The notes beneath the pieces were generated by a model. That model did not search any database. It was not told the DNA's origin and was given only the letters and a program-made list of their open reading frames with translations. 64,000 bases of DNA, taken from an uncultured Pseudodesulfovibrio sp. (GTDB lineage Bacteria; Desulfobacterota; Desulfovibrionia; Desulfovibrionales; Desulfovibrionaceae). Both the position numbers and the translations under genes were made by a program. Location of the stretch: NCBI RefSeq assembly GCF_963675635.1, contig NZ_OY776488.1:723740-787739 (forward strand). Reading direction: 5' to 3'. Shown in pieces: positions 33,839 through 40,572 of this stretch. Numbering within the stretch: the stretch's first letter is position 1; each line of letters starts with the position of its first letter.

Positions 33839-34771
33839 ATGAACGAATGTCCATCCTTTCAGTTTTATCCGCGAGATTGGCTCAATGATCTCGATTTGCA
33901 GGGCTGTTCTCTACAGGCCCAGGCGATCATGATGACTTTTATTTGTGCGAGCCACGACTTTGAAGAAAACGGAATTTTGGTCATTGGAAAAGAGAAAAAA
34001 GATCCATTTTTAGATCAAAAATTTGCCAAAAAGTGTTCAAAAATTTTCAGAATTACGCCGAAAAAATTTCAAAAATTATTGCGCGAATTGGTCGATTCTG
34101 GAGTCTTAAAACAGGATGACGAAGGGTGTGTGTATTGTGCAAGAGTGGTCAGAGATCAAGAGCTTAGAGAGAAGCGGCGTGCCGCTGGGAAACTTGGAGG
34201 CAACCCGAATTTGGTTAAGCAAAAGGTTAACCAATGCTCCAAGCAAAATCCAACCCCTTCTACTACTACCTCTTCTTCCTCTTCATCTTCTCCTTCAAAA
34301 ATACCACCTACCACTACTTCTCCTCCCTCCACATCAGAGCCAAGTGGTTGTGGTCGTGTTTTGTCTGAGGATGAAGAAGACTTCATCCGGCTCTATGCCA
34401 AATTCAACACAAAAATGAGCAAGACAGGTCTGATCGAAACCTTAAAGAAGCGGGCCTTCTCGGGAACTCTTGATTTGTCGGCTCTGGAAGCTCTCCGAGC
34501 CAAAGAGCGGGAAGATCTTCGCATAGAGCGTGAGCGAGAAGCATCGATTCTACGGGTTAAGCAGGCTGAGGCAAGCCAGAAGCGAAAGGAAGCAGAGCAA
34601 CAAGCCGCAGAAGCGGAACGCCAGAAAGAAGGCCGTCGAGTTGCAGAAAAGTTTCGTGCTCAACGCCTAGCTGCCCTAGCTGCGCAAGGCAAAAACGGCG
34701 AGGAGGGACCTGTAACTTCGCTATCCGATTTTCAATCGGATGCTCGTCAGGTCCCTCCTGCGGAGAGCTAA
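33839..34771 (+). CDS. Phage-replisome-like protein with N-terminal winged-helix domain
   Basis: 310 residues. The N-terminal ~130 residues (FQFYPRDWLNDLDLQGCSLQ, FRITPKKFQKLLRELVDSGV) resemble the helix-turn-helix domain of phage or plasmid replication-organiser proteins. A Ser/Thr/Pro-rich linker (about 135-175) follows, then a highly charged helical tail rich in Arg, Glu, Ala and Gln, likely coiled coil. Replication initiation or regulation is inferred from domain type and from the position between excisionase and mobilization genes. The family match is moderate. Confidence 0.6.
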   Translation: MNECPSFQFYPRDWLNDLDLQGCSLQAQAIMMTFICASHDFEENGILVIGKEKKDPFLDQKFAKKCSKIFRITPKKFQKLLRELVDSGVLKQDDEGCVYCARVVRDQELREKRRAAGKLGGNPNLVKQKVNQCSKQNPTPSTTTSSSSSSSPSKIPPTTTSPPSTSEPSGCGRVLSEDEEDFIRLYAKFNTKMSKTGLIETLKKRAFSGTLDLSALEALRAKEREDLRIEREREASILRVKQAEASQKRKEAEQQAAEAERQKEGRRVAEKFRAQRLAALAAQGKNGEEGPVTSLSDFQSDARQVPPAES

Positions 34772-34774
34772 GAA

Positions 34775-35122
34775 ATGGCACGACGTGGACCTAACCCAAA
34801 GTCTGATTCTGAGCTGCGGAAGCATCAGATCAATTGCCGATTAACTGACCAGGAGCTGCAAGCCCTGGACGCTCGCCGCGGTGGTTTGTCTCGTGGCGCA
34901 TGGCTGCGCACGGCCGCTATGCAGCGTCCGCCACGAATTGTCCCTGCGATAAATCGTGAAGCTTGGTCACACTTGGCCAAGGTGGCTGGTGGGCTGACCT
35001 ACCTTGTCGAGGTGGCGAAGTCTGGCGGTACACCGTCAATGGACGGAAGCATGGTTGCCGATTTACGCCAGGCGGTTTCTGATGTTCGGCGTCTGCTGAT
35101 TGGGGTGGCAGATGAGGGCTAA
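34775..35122 (+). CDS. mobC: MobC-like relaxosome accessory protein
   Basis: 115 residues. The N-terminal ribbon-helix-helix (INCRLTDQELQALDARRGGL, SRGAWLRTAAM) and helical C-terminus (LTYLVEVAKSGG, VADLRQAVSDVRRLLIGVAD) are typical of MobC-type proteins that bind oriT and help the relaxase nick. Its stop overlaps the relaxase start at 35112, so the two are translationally coupled. The Arg/Lys-rich start MARRGPNPKSDSELRK suits DNA binding. Confidence 0.85.
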   Translation: MARRGPNPKSDSELRKHQINCRLTDQELQALDARRGGLSRGAWLRTAAMQRPPRIVPAINREAWSHLAKVAGGLTYLVEVAKSGGTPSMDGSMVADLRQAVSDVRRLLIGVADEG

Positions 35123-37256
35123 TGTCGTTCGTGGAGATGGATTTCGCGGGGCGTTGAATTATGCGCTAGCCTCACAGAAGCACGCCACTATTGTTGGTGG
35201 CAACCTTGAGGGACGTTCACCCCGGGAGTTGGCTAGCGAGTTTGCCGTCTCTCGCTCCCTGCGTCCTGATTGCATACGCCCTGTTTGGCATTGCTCCTTG
35301 TCTGCTCCCCAGACAGAGAGGCCTACTCCTGAGCAGTGGGAACAAGCTGCAGAGTTGCTCATGCGATCTGCTGGGTTGAGCCCTGAAAAACATCAATACG
35401 TGGTTGTTCGTCATGGCGATGCAGCTCATGACCATGTGCACGTCTATGCAAGCCGAATCGGCCTAGATGGATCGATATGGCATGGGCAGCATGAAGCCAA
35501 TCTTGTCCAGGACGCGACAGACAAAATCGAGCGAGAATTGGGGCTTACAGTTACCAGGGACCGACAGAACCCACGTTTCCAACCAAAATCGACAGTAAAA
35601 TGCTCCAAGCGGGAAACGGAGATGTGGGCACGAAAAGGTGTAGATGTCCCGCCCAAATATTTCATTGCCGCGAGCCTTGAGGGTGCTTTGGAGGCAGGAG
35701 CTAAATCCTGGGATGACCTGGTAGCAGCTTTAGAGCTTGATGGTATCGGTCTGCAAAAGAATAAGCGTGGTACCGGCTACAGGCTCAATTATGTCGAGCC
35801 TGTGACAGGCGAAGAGTGCTCTTACAAAGCTTCCGACATAGGCAAATCATATTCCTTCAAGCGTGTTGCGTCTGAATTAGAGGAGAACATGAATGGGCAA
35901 GATCGAAGAAATCAAAGAGAAAGCCAAGGAGAAGGCGGGGAGAGATCGTCTCAGCGAAATATTACAGAGCCTAGCCAGGACGAATCGTCGACTGGGGGAG
36001 ACTCTGACTATTGTCAGGACTCTTCCAAGTCAGTCGCAGTCTCAAGTTCCTCAACTGAAACAGGCGATCTTGTGCAGCCTAATAACAGGGGGGATCTTGA
36101 TGATGGGAACTTGGGCTTGGTTCGAGTTTCGAAACGATCCTTTGGAGGCAAAAGCAGCGAATTGGGACAGGATCGTCCAAAAATATCAAGTAATGACGCC
36201 GGAGACTCAAGCTTGGGTGCGGCAAAATTTGTTTCAGTAAAGGAGGATGTAGTCATGGATAGAGAGACCTTAAAGAAACAGGTCCAAACGACAATCAGCG
36301 GGATTTTGGACAAGGAAGATGAGCGAATAGAATTGATGGAATTCGCCCGGTTATTGAAAGAAAAAGGCATCGAATCAAAGCTTCATTACAACGAAAAAAT
36401 AAATAAGATCATGGGGTTCGGTCTTGACCTTGAGGGTGAGCACTTCCAGGGGCATGAGGTTGCAATTCCCTGGCAGTCGATTCGCAATAGAATAATCTTG
36501 CCCGAGGCCATGCAGAAGCTGGACAAGCCCACATTTACACTCAGTGCCGCTACAGAATCTGACGGAGATGGTTATACTTTGCCCATACCTGTATGCAGTC
36601 GGGAGGAAGCCCTGGAAGCCGCGAGAAGGCGTGCGCCAGGCCTGTTTGAAGGCTTTGAAATGTCGGAGGATGAAGATGGATGGGGATTGTTTTCAGTCAA
36701 TGGCGAAGTGCAGTTCTGCGAACCACCTGACGGAAAGAGAATAATTGTAAATCAAGAGAGTTATGAGGCCATTGCTGCAGCCATCGTCTACGGTAATGCG
36801 AGATGGGGGGAAGGTAATGTTTTGGTGACAAGTAAGGATCCGAAATTCATTGAAAAATGTCTCCGATCAGCCGATGAGTATGGCATCCAAATTGCCAATA
36901 GAGAGGAGCTGGAACGGATTATCAATGGAGACATTCAATCCAAGCCACAGCCTAAAGATAAGCCAGCAGTGCCATTTTCCACATATGCAGAAACCCTCGA
37001 AAAATTGGTGGAATATGAGGGCTATGCGTCTCTTGGGGAAAATGAACAAATCAAGGCCGGGCTTCGCGAAAAGCTGAATGAAATGGCGCAGGAGGGAGTT
37101 CTGGTGGGCCCCGAAGACATGAAAAAGCTGGCTGATAAAATTTCTGACCAGATTGGATACCCAGAGCAAGCTGAGCTTGCTGCGAAGTATCTTCAGAAAA
37201 TTGGCTATGAGGCAAATTTTGAAGATCAGGATAGCCAGCGCCTAGGGATGTGGTGA
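35112..37256 (+). CDS. mobA: Relaxase / mobilization nuclease with C-terminal polyvalent domains
   Basis: 714 residues from ATG 35112 (MRANVVRGDGF); ATG 35100 is possible. The N-terminal ~200 residues form the relaxase: Tyr in GFRGALNYALAS, then VVRHGDAAHDHVHVYASRIG with the metal-binding histidines. Two similar modules follow: SWDDLVAALELDGI...SYSFKRV and FARLLKEKGIES...AIPWQSIRN. Between them is a low-complexity Ser/Gly/Gln/Asp region (about 270-375) that overlaps a second gene in another frame. The C-terminus (YEAIAAAIVYGNARWGEG, KCLRSADEYGIQIA) resembles the LPD7 domain of plasmid proteins. It nicks oriT and leads the DNA strand into a conjugation pore supplied by a helper. Confidence 0.9.
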   Translation: MRANVVRGDGFRGALNYALASQKHATIVGGNLEGRSPRELASEFAVSRSLRPDCIRPVWHCSLSAPQTERPTPEQWEQAAELLMRSAGLSPEKHQYVVVRHGDAAHDHVHVYASRIGLDGSIWHGQHEANLVQDATDKIERELGLTVTRDRQNPRFQPKSTVKCSKRETEMWARKGVDVPPKYFIAASLEGALEAGAKSWDDLVAALELDGIGLQKNKRGTGYRLNYVEPVTGEECSYKASDIGKSYSFKRVASELEENMNGQDRRNQRESQGEGGERSSQRNITEPSQDESSTGGDSDYCQDSSKSVAVSSSSTETGDLVQPNNRGDLDDGNLGLVRVSKRSFGGKSSELGQDRPKISSNDAGDSSLGAAKFVSVKEDVVMDRETLKKQVQTTISGILDKEDERIELMEFARLLKEKGIESKLHYNEKINKIMGFGLDLEGEHFQGHEVAIPWQSIRNRIILPEAMQKLDKPTFTLSAATESDGDGYTLPIPVCSREEALEAARRRAPGLFEGFEMSEDEDGWGLFSVNGEVQFCEPPDGKRIIVNQESYEAIAAAIVYGNARWGEGNVLVTSKDPKFIEKCLRSADEYGIQIANREELERIINGDIQSKPQPKDKPAVPFSTYAETLEKLVEYEGYASLGENEQIKAGLREKLNEMAQEGVLVGPEDMKKLADKISDQIGYPEQAELAAKYLQKIGYEANFEDQDSQRLGMW
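35893..36240 (+). CDS. Nested MobB-like membrane protein in the +1 frame of the relaxase gene
   Basis: 115 residues, fully inside the relaxase gene but in another frame. ATG 35893 is preceded by GAGGAG. The protein has a charged helical N-terminus (MGKIEEIKEKAKEKAGRDRL), a transmembrane segment (about 58-78, AILCSLITGGILMMGTWAWF) and a polar tail. The relaxase frame is low-complexity exactly here, as expected if this frame carries the constraint. In RSF1010, mobB is nested in mobA the same way and encodes a membrane-associated helper of transfer. Homology by sequence was not tested. Confidence 0.75.
   Translation: MGKIEEIKEKAKEKAGRDRLSEILQSLARTNRRLGETLTIVRTLPSQSQSQVPQLKQAILCSLITGGILMMGTWAWFEFRNDPLEAKAANWDRIVQKYQVMTPETQAWVRQNLFQ
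36239..36257 (+). promoter_or_regulatory. Strong internal ribosome site and ATG in the relaxase frame
   Basis: AAAGGAGG (36239-36246) lies over the stop codon of the nested gene and 8 bases before ATG 36255, which is in the relaxase frame. Reinitiation there would give a separate 333-residue C-terminal protein (36255-37256, MDRETLKKQV...). In RSF1010 the RepB primase is likewise produced from an internal start in the mobA frame. Confidence 0.55.
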
Positions 37257-37260
37257 TGTC

Positions 37261-37458
37261 ATGCAGGCACAAGAGCAACAAATCTTGGAATTTGTGACAA
37301 TGGCCGATCATATTGGACCTTTTTGCAGGCTCTCGGAGCTTCGGGGGCTGCTTCAAAGTGTCCCTGCAGAAATTCGTGATACTCCGCTGTACCATTACCT
37401 GCACGGCTTATACGATGCGCGGTGCTTCTTCGATAAATCCCAAATGAATGATTTATGA
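37261..37458 (+). CDS. Small protein of the element, unknown
   Basis: 65 residues (MQAQEQQILEFVTMADHIGP...), probably all helical, with no recognised family. It starts 4 bases after the relaxase stop and its last 4 bases overlap the start of the HEXXH gene (ATGA), indicating translational coupling on both sides. Confidence 0.65.
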   Translation: MQAQEQQILEFVTMADHIGPFCRLSELRGLLQSVPAEIRDTPLYHYLHGLYDARCFFDKSQMNDL

Positions 37459-38222
37459 TTGAAAGATTCAGAAGATATATGAGAAGCCGATCCCTGCGCC
37501 GTGGCGTAAACATTTATGCTGCTATGAAAGCGTGGGGATCGCCTTTTCCCATCGAAGTGGTAAATATAAATAAGCCGTACCTTAATGCCATTGGGTTGTG
37601 CCCAGAGTATAATTACGACAGAAAAATATATTTCAATCTTTCCAAAGAGATATTTCCCAGATTCAGGAAGGAAAAAGCAATAGCTGAATTTCCCAGTTTT
37701 AATGAGTCGTACTCTTTTTCATATAAAGAATTATGGAAATCGCTAAACAAACGGAGAGTGTCATTAATCGAATATCCGTACTATGTATATTCACATGAAT
37801 GTGCTCACAAGTTTCTGTCGATACATCATCTCAACTTTGCGTGTCATTGTTTGGCGTTTTCTATTGTGAATTCAGTACTTCTAATTCGCTTGGGATTGGA
37901 TATGGATGAGGTCTTTGCTTTCTATAATTTTCATGAAGAACGACAGGCTTGTTATTCCTTAAGAAAATATGGTGCAGAAGCAACGTTGCGAGCATTGAAG
38001 TTGCTTGTGGTTGAAGCTGCAAATGAAATTAACAAGAATTATGTTGATGTCGCTGATTGCTGCAGTGAAGCCGTTGATTACGACTATAAGTCGTGCGCGC
38101 AGAATCTCATTATCGAATGGGCAGCGTACTACAAAAAACAAATCGTTAGAGAGCGATTGGAGAGATGGGTACTCATAGTCTTGTGTCTCCTCCTATTTTT
38201 CTTTTGGCTCCAACAATTGTAA
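37455..38222 (+). CDS. Tail-anchored HEXXH putative metallopeptidase, unknown family
   Basis: 255 residues. YSHECAHKFLSIHH carries HECAH (His114, Glu115, His118), the zinc-binding HEXXH pattern, and a later glutamate in YNFHEERQACY could be the third ligand. Residues ~235-254 (WVLIVLCLLLFFFWLQQL) form a C-terminal membrane anchor, so the catalytic part would face the cytoplasm. No family recognised. Overlap of 4 bases with the small gene upstream. Context: last gene of the coupled run that starts at the excisionase; candidate cargo for host interaction or defence, by inference only. Confidence 0.75.
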   Translation: MIERFRRYMRSRSLRRGVNIYAAMKAWGSPFPIEVVNINKPYLNAIGLCPEYNYDRKIYFNLSKEIFPRFRKEKAIAEFPSFNESYSFSYKELWKSLNKRRVSLIEYPYYVYSHECAHKFLSIHHLNFACHCLAFSIVNSVLLIRLGLDMDEVFAFYNFHEERQACYSLRKYGAEATLRALKLLVVEAANEINKNYVDVADCCSEAVDYDYKSCAQNLIIEWAAYYKKQIVRERLERWVLIVLCLLLFFFWLQQL

Positions 38223-38425
38223 AAAAAACTGTCTGTTGAGAGCGCTGTGGTGAATTATGCTTGTAATACAATTGGTAAAACGCTCCGTATTAACTTTTGT
38301 TATCCGAACTGTGGTCGCCTCAAGCCCTCCTTCGTCGGGATCGTCGAAAGAGACCACCTTGGGGCTGCTGCCCCCTTGCCCCCCGCTTATTTTTGAGGTT
38401 AAACATTTTTATGGAGGATAGAGAT
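38223..38425. other. GC-rich island with hairpin between cargo genes
   Basis: About 200 bases without a gene. The right half contains GGGGC/GCCCC (38361-38374) and a run of C-rich sequence, unlike the AT-rich genes on both sides, and a GGTCGCCTC...GAGACCACC imperfect inverted pair (about 38313-38358). It may be an oriT or an insulating terminator; no nic-site consensus was recognised. Confidence 0.35.
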
Positions 38426-38728
38426 ATGGATAAGCGGGGCTTTAATTATGAAAAGTTGTTGGAAGATTCGGCGTGCTCTTTTTGTGGTTCGTTTGCTGCA
38501 AAGGGAACCTCTGTTTGCAATTCGTGTGGAGCTGTGCACGGAACCGTTCTTCCAGGGATAGGGGCCTTTATGATCTTTTTGGCCCTTTTCTTTTCTGGAA
38601 TTGCTGGCGTGTACTTCGGGGTTGATAACAAGTCGGGAATTGTTGGGTGGGGCGTTTTCATTGCAGTAGGCCTTCCCTCCGCAATATTCATGGGAAAGAG
38701 TTTTATCCGTAAGGGGTGGTTTAGATAA
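38426..38728 (+). CDS. Zinc-ribbon membrane protein of the element
   Basis: 100 residues from ATG 38426, with GGAGG 8 bases upstream. The N-terminus holds two CxxC pairs (CSFCG and CNSCG) 10 residues apart, a zinc ribbon. Two membrane helices follow (about 43-65 and 72-92). No further family recognised. Lies between the HEXXH protein and a coiled-coil membrane protein. Confidence 0.75.
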   Translation: MDKRGFNYEKLLEDSACSFCGSFAAKGTSVCNSCGAVHGTVLPGIGAFMIFLALFFSGIAGVYFGVDNKSGIVGWGVFIAVGLPSAIFMGKSFIRKGWFR

Positions 38729-38751
38729 TAATCCAATTTAGTGAGGATTGT

Positions 38752-39324
38752 ATGGAAGTTGGTTTTCAGTGGACAATTTTTGGTTCAATTGTTGGCGCTA
38801 TTGTGGCTTCTTTGGTTGTGAATTTTGCAGTTGGCAAGGTTCAACTTGAGCGCACAACAAAGCAAATTAGATTGCGGGAATGGGAAAAGAAAGTTGATCT
38901 TGAAAGAGAAGAACGTTTATTCTTCGTGGATAAGCTCGAGAGGGCATACGTCATTTGTTCGTCGTTATCCTACTTCAACTCTATGACTAAGTGGTTCATT
39001 GAGTCAGAAAGGATGTGCTCTCCCGAGGAATGGGATCAGCTTTACCAGATAGAGAGAGCAAAGTTTGACGAATTGGAAATGCTTATAGGGCTATATTTTC
39101 AAGATTTAGTTGATGTCTGCAATAAATTGCATGGGGCTACAAATTGTTTTTGGGGAAACCAGCGAAGCTACATGCGGTATGAACAGGATGGTAAAAAAGA
39201 TCTTCAAGAGTTTTATGGAGAGAAGATCGTTAAAGACTCACAAACTGTTGGGCAGATAGTGAGTTCACTGGAGTATGGTTTGTCGCGACATGCTAAAGGT
39301 CTTGGATTTAACGTAGCAGATTAA
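38752..39324 (+). CDS. N-terminally anchored coiled-coil protein of the element
   Basis: 190 residues: one membrane segment (about 7-27, TIFGSIVGAIVASLVVNFAV), then a charged coiled-coil (about 35-65, RLREWEKKVDLEREERLFF) and a helical soluble domain with several aromatic residues. No known family recognised. The gene follows the zinc-ribbon gene by 23 bases and is convergent with the integrase. Confidence 0.75.
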   Translation: MEVGFQWTIFGSIVGAIVASLVVNFAVGKVQLERTTKQIRLREWEKKVDLEREERLFFVDKLERAYVICSSLSYFNSMTKWFIESERMCSPEEWDQLYQIERAKFDELEMLIGLYFQDLVDVCNKLHGATNCFWGNQRSYMRYEQDGKKDLQEFYGEKIVKDSQTVGQIVSSLEYGLSRHAKGLGFNVAD

Positions 39325-39345
39325 TGAGATCAATTTGAATTGATC

Positions 39346-40335
39346 CTAATTAACATTTTCAGCCAGACTTTTAACCAAGTCAACAGCCCGCAAGTGGGTA
39401 TACCTCGCCAGCATTTGCAGAGTCTTGTGGCCAGTAATCATCTGGATCTGCATGATGTCCAGGTTGGTTTTTTCAAAGAGCCTGGATACAGCTTCGTGTC
39501 TGAGATCGTGAAACCGCAAATCCTTGAGCTTTGCGCCAGCTCGGGTCTTCTTCATGGCCTGAGTGATTTCATCCGGCGTCAATCTGAAGGCCGATCCTTT
39601 TATGTCCCTTGGGAGCTCCTTCAGCACATTTAACGCGGCCGGAGAGAGCGGGACTGTGCGGGCCGCCCCATTCTTCGTCTTGGGCAGAAATACAGTGCTT
39701 TCTTTGAGCTTGACGTTTTCCCAGCGAAGGGCGGCTATCTCGCCGCGTCTCATGGCCGTTTCAAGGGCAAACTTAATGACAGGACCGAAGCCTTCCGGCG
39801 CATGCTTAAGAAGCTTCTCTTCCTCACCTTCATGGAGTCGACGCTCTCGGCCTCTCGACACTTTGGGCTTTCTGGCCTTCTTGACGGGGTTGTCCAGGTA
39901 TTCCATGCCCCAGTCCTTGCGGGCAGTCTCAAAGAGGCGGGAGAAGGTTGCCAGGTCGAGTCTGATCGTGTTGCCGGCGACTCCTTCGGCCTCGCGTTCT
40001 TTAATGAAGGCTGCAATATCCATCCCCCGAATTTTGGCCAATGACATTTGGGCGATCTTGCGCTTTTGGAGAAACTTTGCCCTGTTTACCTCGCGCTGGT
40101 GGTCGGCAAGGGATGGGGCGTATTCCTCGATGTATCGATCAAGGGCTTCATGCAGGCTTGTGCGTTCGGCTTCTTTGGTACAAAGGAAAGCTCCCTTATC
40201 CATTTTGCTTTCGACATCTCGGACCCAAGCTTCAGCGTCTTCTCTTTTTTCGAAGGTGGCAGTTTGGAGAGGGTAGCCCTTTCGTCTGATCCGGGCGTTC
40301 CATTGCTTAGTGCCTCGTTTTCTTATGCTCGCCAT
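39346..40335 (-). CDS. int: Tyrosine-type site-specific integrase
   Basis: 329 residues from ATG complement(40333..40335), with AAGGAG 7 bases upstream. An N-terminal arm-binding domain (MASIRKRGTKQWNARIRRKG) and SAM-like core-binding domain precede the catalytic domain: Arg in ETAMRRGEIAALRW, HDLRHEAVSRL and ITGHKTLQMLARYTH with the nucleophilic Tyr. Reads away from the intact tRNA; it inserts the element into the tRNA-Leu anticodon-to-CCA segment. Arm-type TGGAAC repeats precede it at 40357-40397. Confidence 0.96.
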   Translation of the reverse strand: MASIRKRGTKQWNARIRRKGYPLQTATFEKREDAEAWVRDVESKMDKGAFLCTKEAERTSLHEALDRYIEEYAPSLADHQREVNRAKFLQKRKIAQMSLAKIRGMDIAAFIKEREAEGVAGNTIRLDLATFSRLFETARKDWGMEYLDNPVKKARKPKVSRGRERRLHEGEEEKLLKHAPEGFGPVIKFALETAMRRGEIAALRWENVKLKESTVFLPKTKNGAARTVPLSPAALNVLKELPRDIKGSAFRLTPDEITQAMKKTRAGAKLKDLRFHDLRHEAVSRLFEKTNLDIMQIQMITGHKTLQMLARYTHLRAVDLVKSLAENVN

Positions 40336-40356
40336 TTTGATGCTCCTTTGATTCTT

Positions 40357-40397
40357 AGTGGAACAAAAATGGAACAATAATACAAGTGGAACAAAAG
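40357..40397. repeat. Right arm-type sites of the element
   Basis: Three TGGAAC motifs (near 40360, 40370 and 40387) between the integrase start and the tRNA end; the block 40357-40377 is identical to 32616-32636 at the other end. The layout suits binding by integrase and excisionase at attR. Confidence 0.65.
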
Positions 40398-40399
40398 AA

Positions 40400-40427
40400 A
40401 AGGAGCTATGCTTTCGCATAACTCCTT
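40400..40427 (-). terminator. Element-borne replacement terminator for tRNA-Leu
   Basis: Stem 40400-40411 with 40416-40427 (one mismatch, loop of four), followed on the minus strand by TCTTTTGTT. It lies 8 bases beyond the tRNA CCA end, inside the element, and substitutes for the original terminator now at 32416-32449. Confidence 0.75.
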
Positions 40428-40434
40428 ATATTTT

Positions 40435-40491
40435 TGGTACCTGGGGCGGGATTTGAACCCGCACGACCTTGCGATCAAGGGATTTTAAGTC
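40435..40491 (-). repeat. attR: 57-bp tRNA 3' end at the integrase side
   Basis: Perfect match to 32455-32511. The shared segment begins in the anticodon stem and runs to the CCA, a common integrase target. Confidence 0.97.
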
Positions 40492-40521
40492 CCTGGTGTC
40501 TACCAGTTCCACCACCCAGGC
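40435..40521 (-). tRNA. tRNA-Leu(UAA)
   Basis: 87 nucleotides including an encoded CCA. Acceptor arms GCCTGGG and CCCAGGT, anticodon stem AGGGA/TCCCT with loop CTTAAAA (anticodon TAA, codon UUA), a long variable arm TTGATCGCAA typical of tRNA-Leu, and T-loop GGTTCAAATC. Its 3' 57 bases are the element's attachment sequence; integration has kept the gene intact. Confidence 0.97.
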
Positions 40522-40534
40522 TTGAAGGTTTGTT

Positions 40535-40563
40535 TCTTTATCCCGCAAAATAGCGAGCGTCAA
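40535..40563 (-). promoter_or_regulatory. Promoter of tRNA-Leu
   Basis: On the minus strand TTGACG (40558-40563), 17 bases, TAAAGA (40535-40540), 13 bases before the mature tRNA 5' end. It lies outside the element, so transcription of the tRNA is unaffected by the insertion. Confidence 0.6.
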
Positions 40564-40572
40564 CGGTTTTGG

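Larger units (their letters stand above)
32455..40434. mobile_element. 7980-bp integrative mobilizable element in tRNA-Leu(UAA)
   Basis: Bounded by perfect 57-bp direct repeats of the tRNA 3' end, with a tyrosine integrase adjacent to the intact tRNA. It contains excisionase-like, replication-like and mobilization genes (mobC, relaxase, nested mobB-like) and five or six unrecognised small genes. There are no conjugative pore genes, so it would need a helper system for transfer. The flanks beyond the repeats are ordinary chromosomal genes. Cargo at 37261-39324 and 32687-33238 looks AT-richer than the surrounding chromosome. Confidence 0.93.

Noticed and set aside
39563-40276. 237-codon plus-strand frame opposite the integrase
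   Set aside because: The integrase has all catalytic motifs; the opposite frame is Arg/Ser-rich antisense with no ribosome site.
32455-40434. Prophage
   Set aside because: No capsid, tail, terminase or lysis genes; the gene content is of mobilizable-element type.
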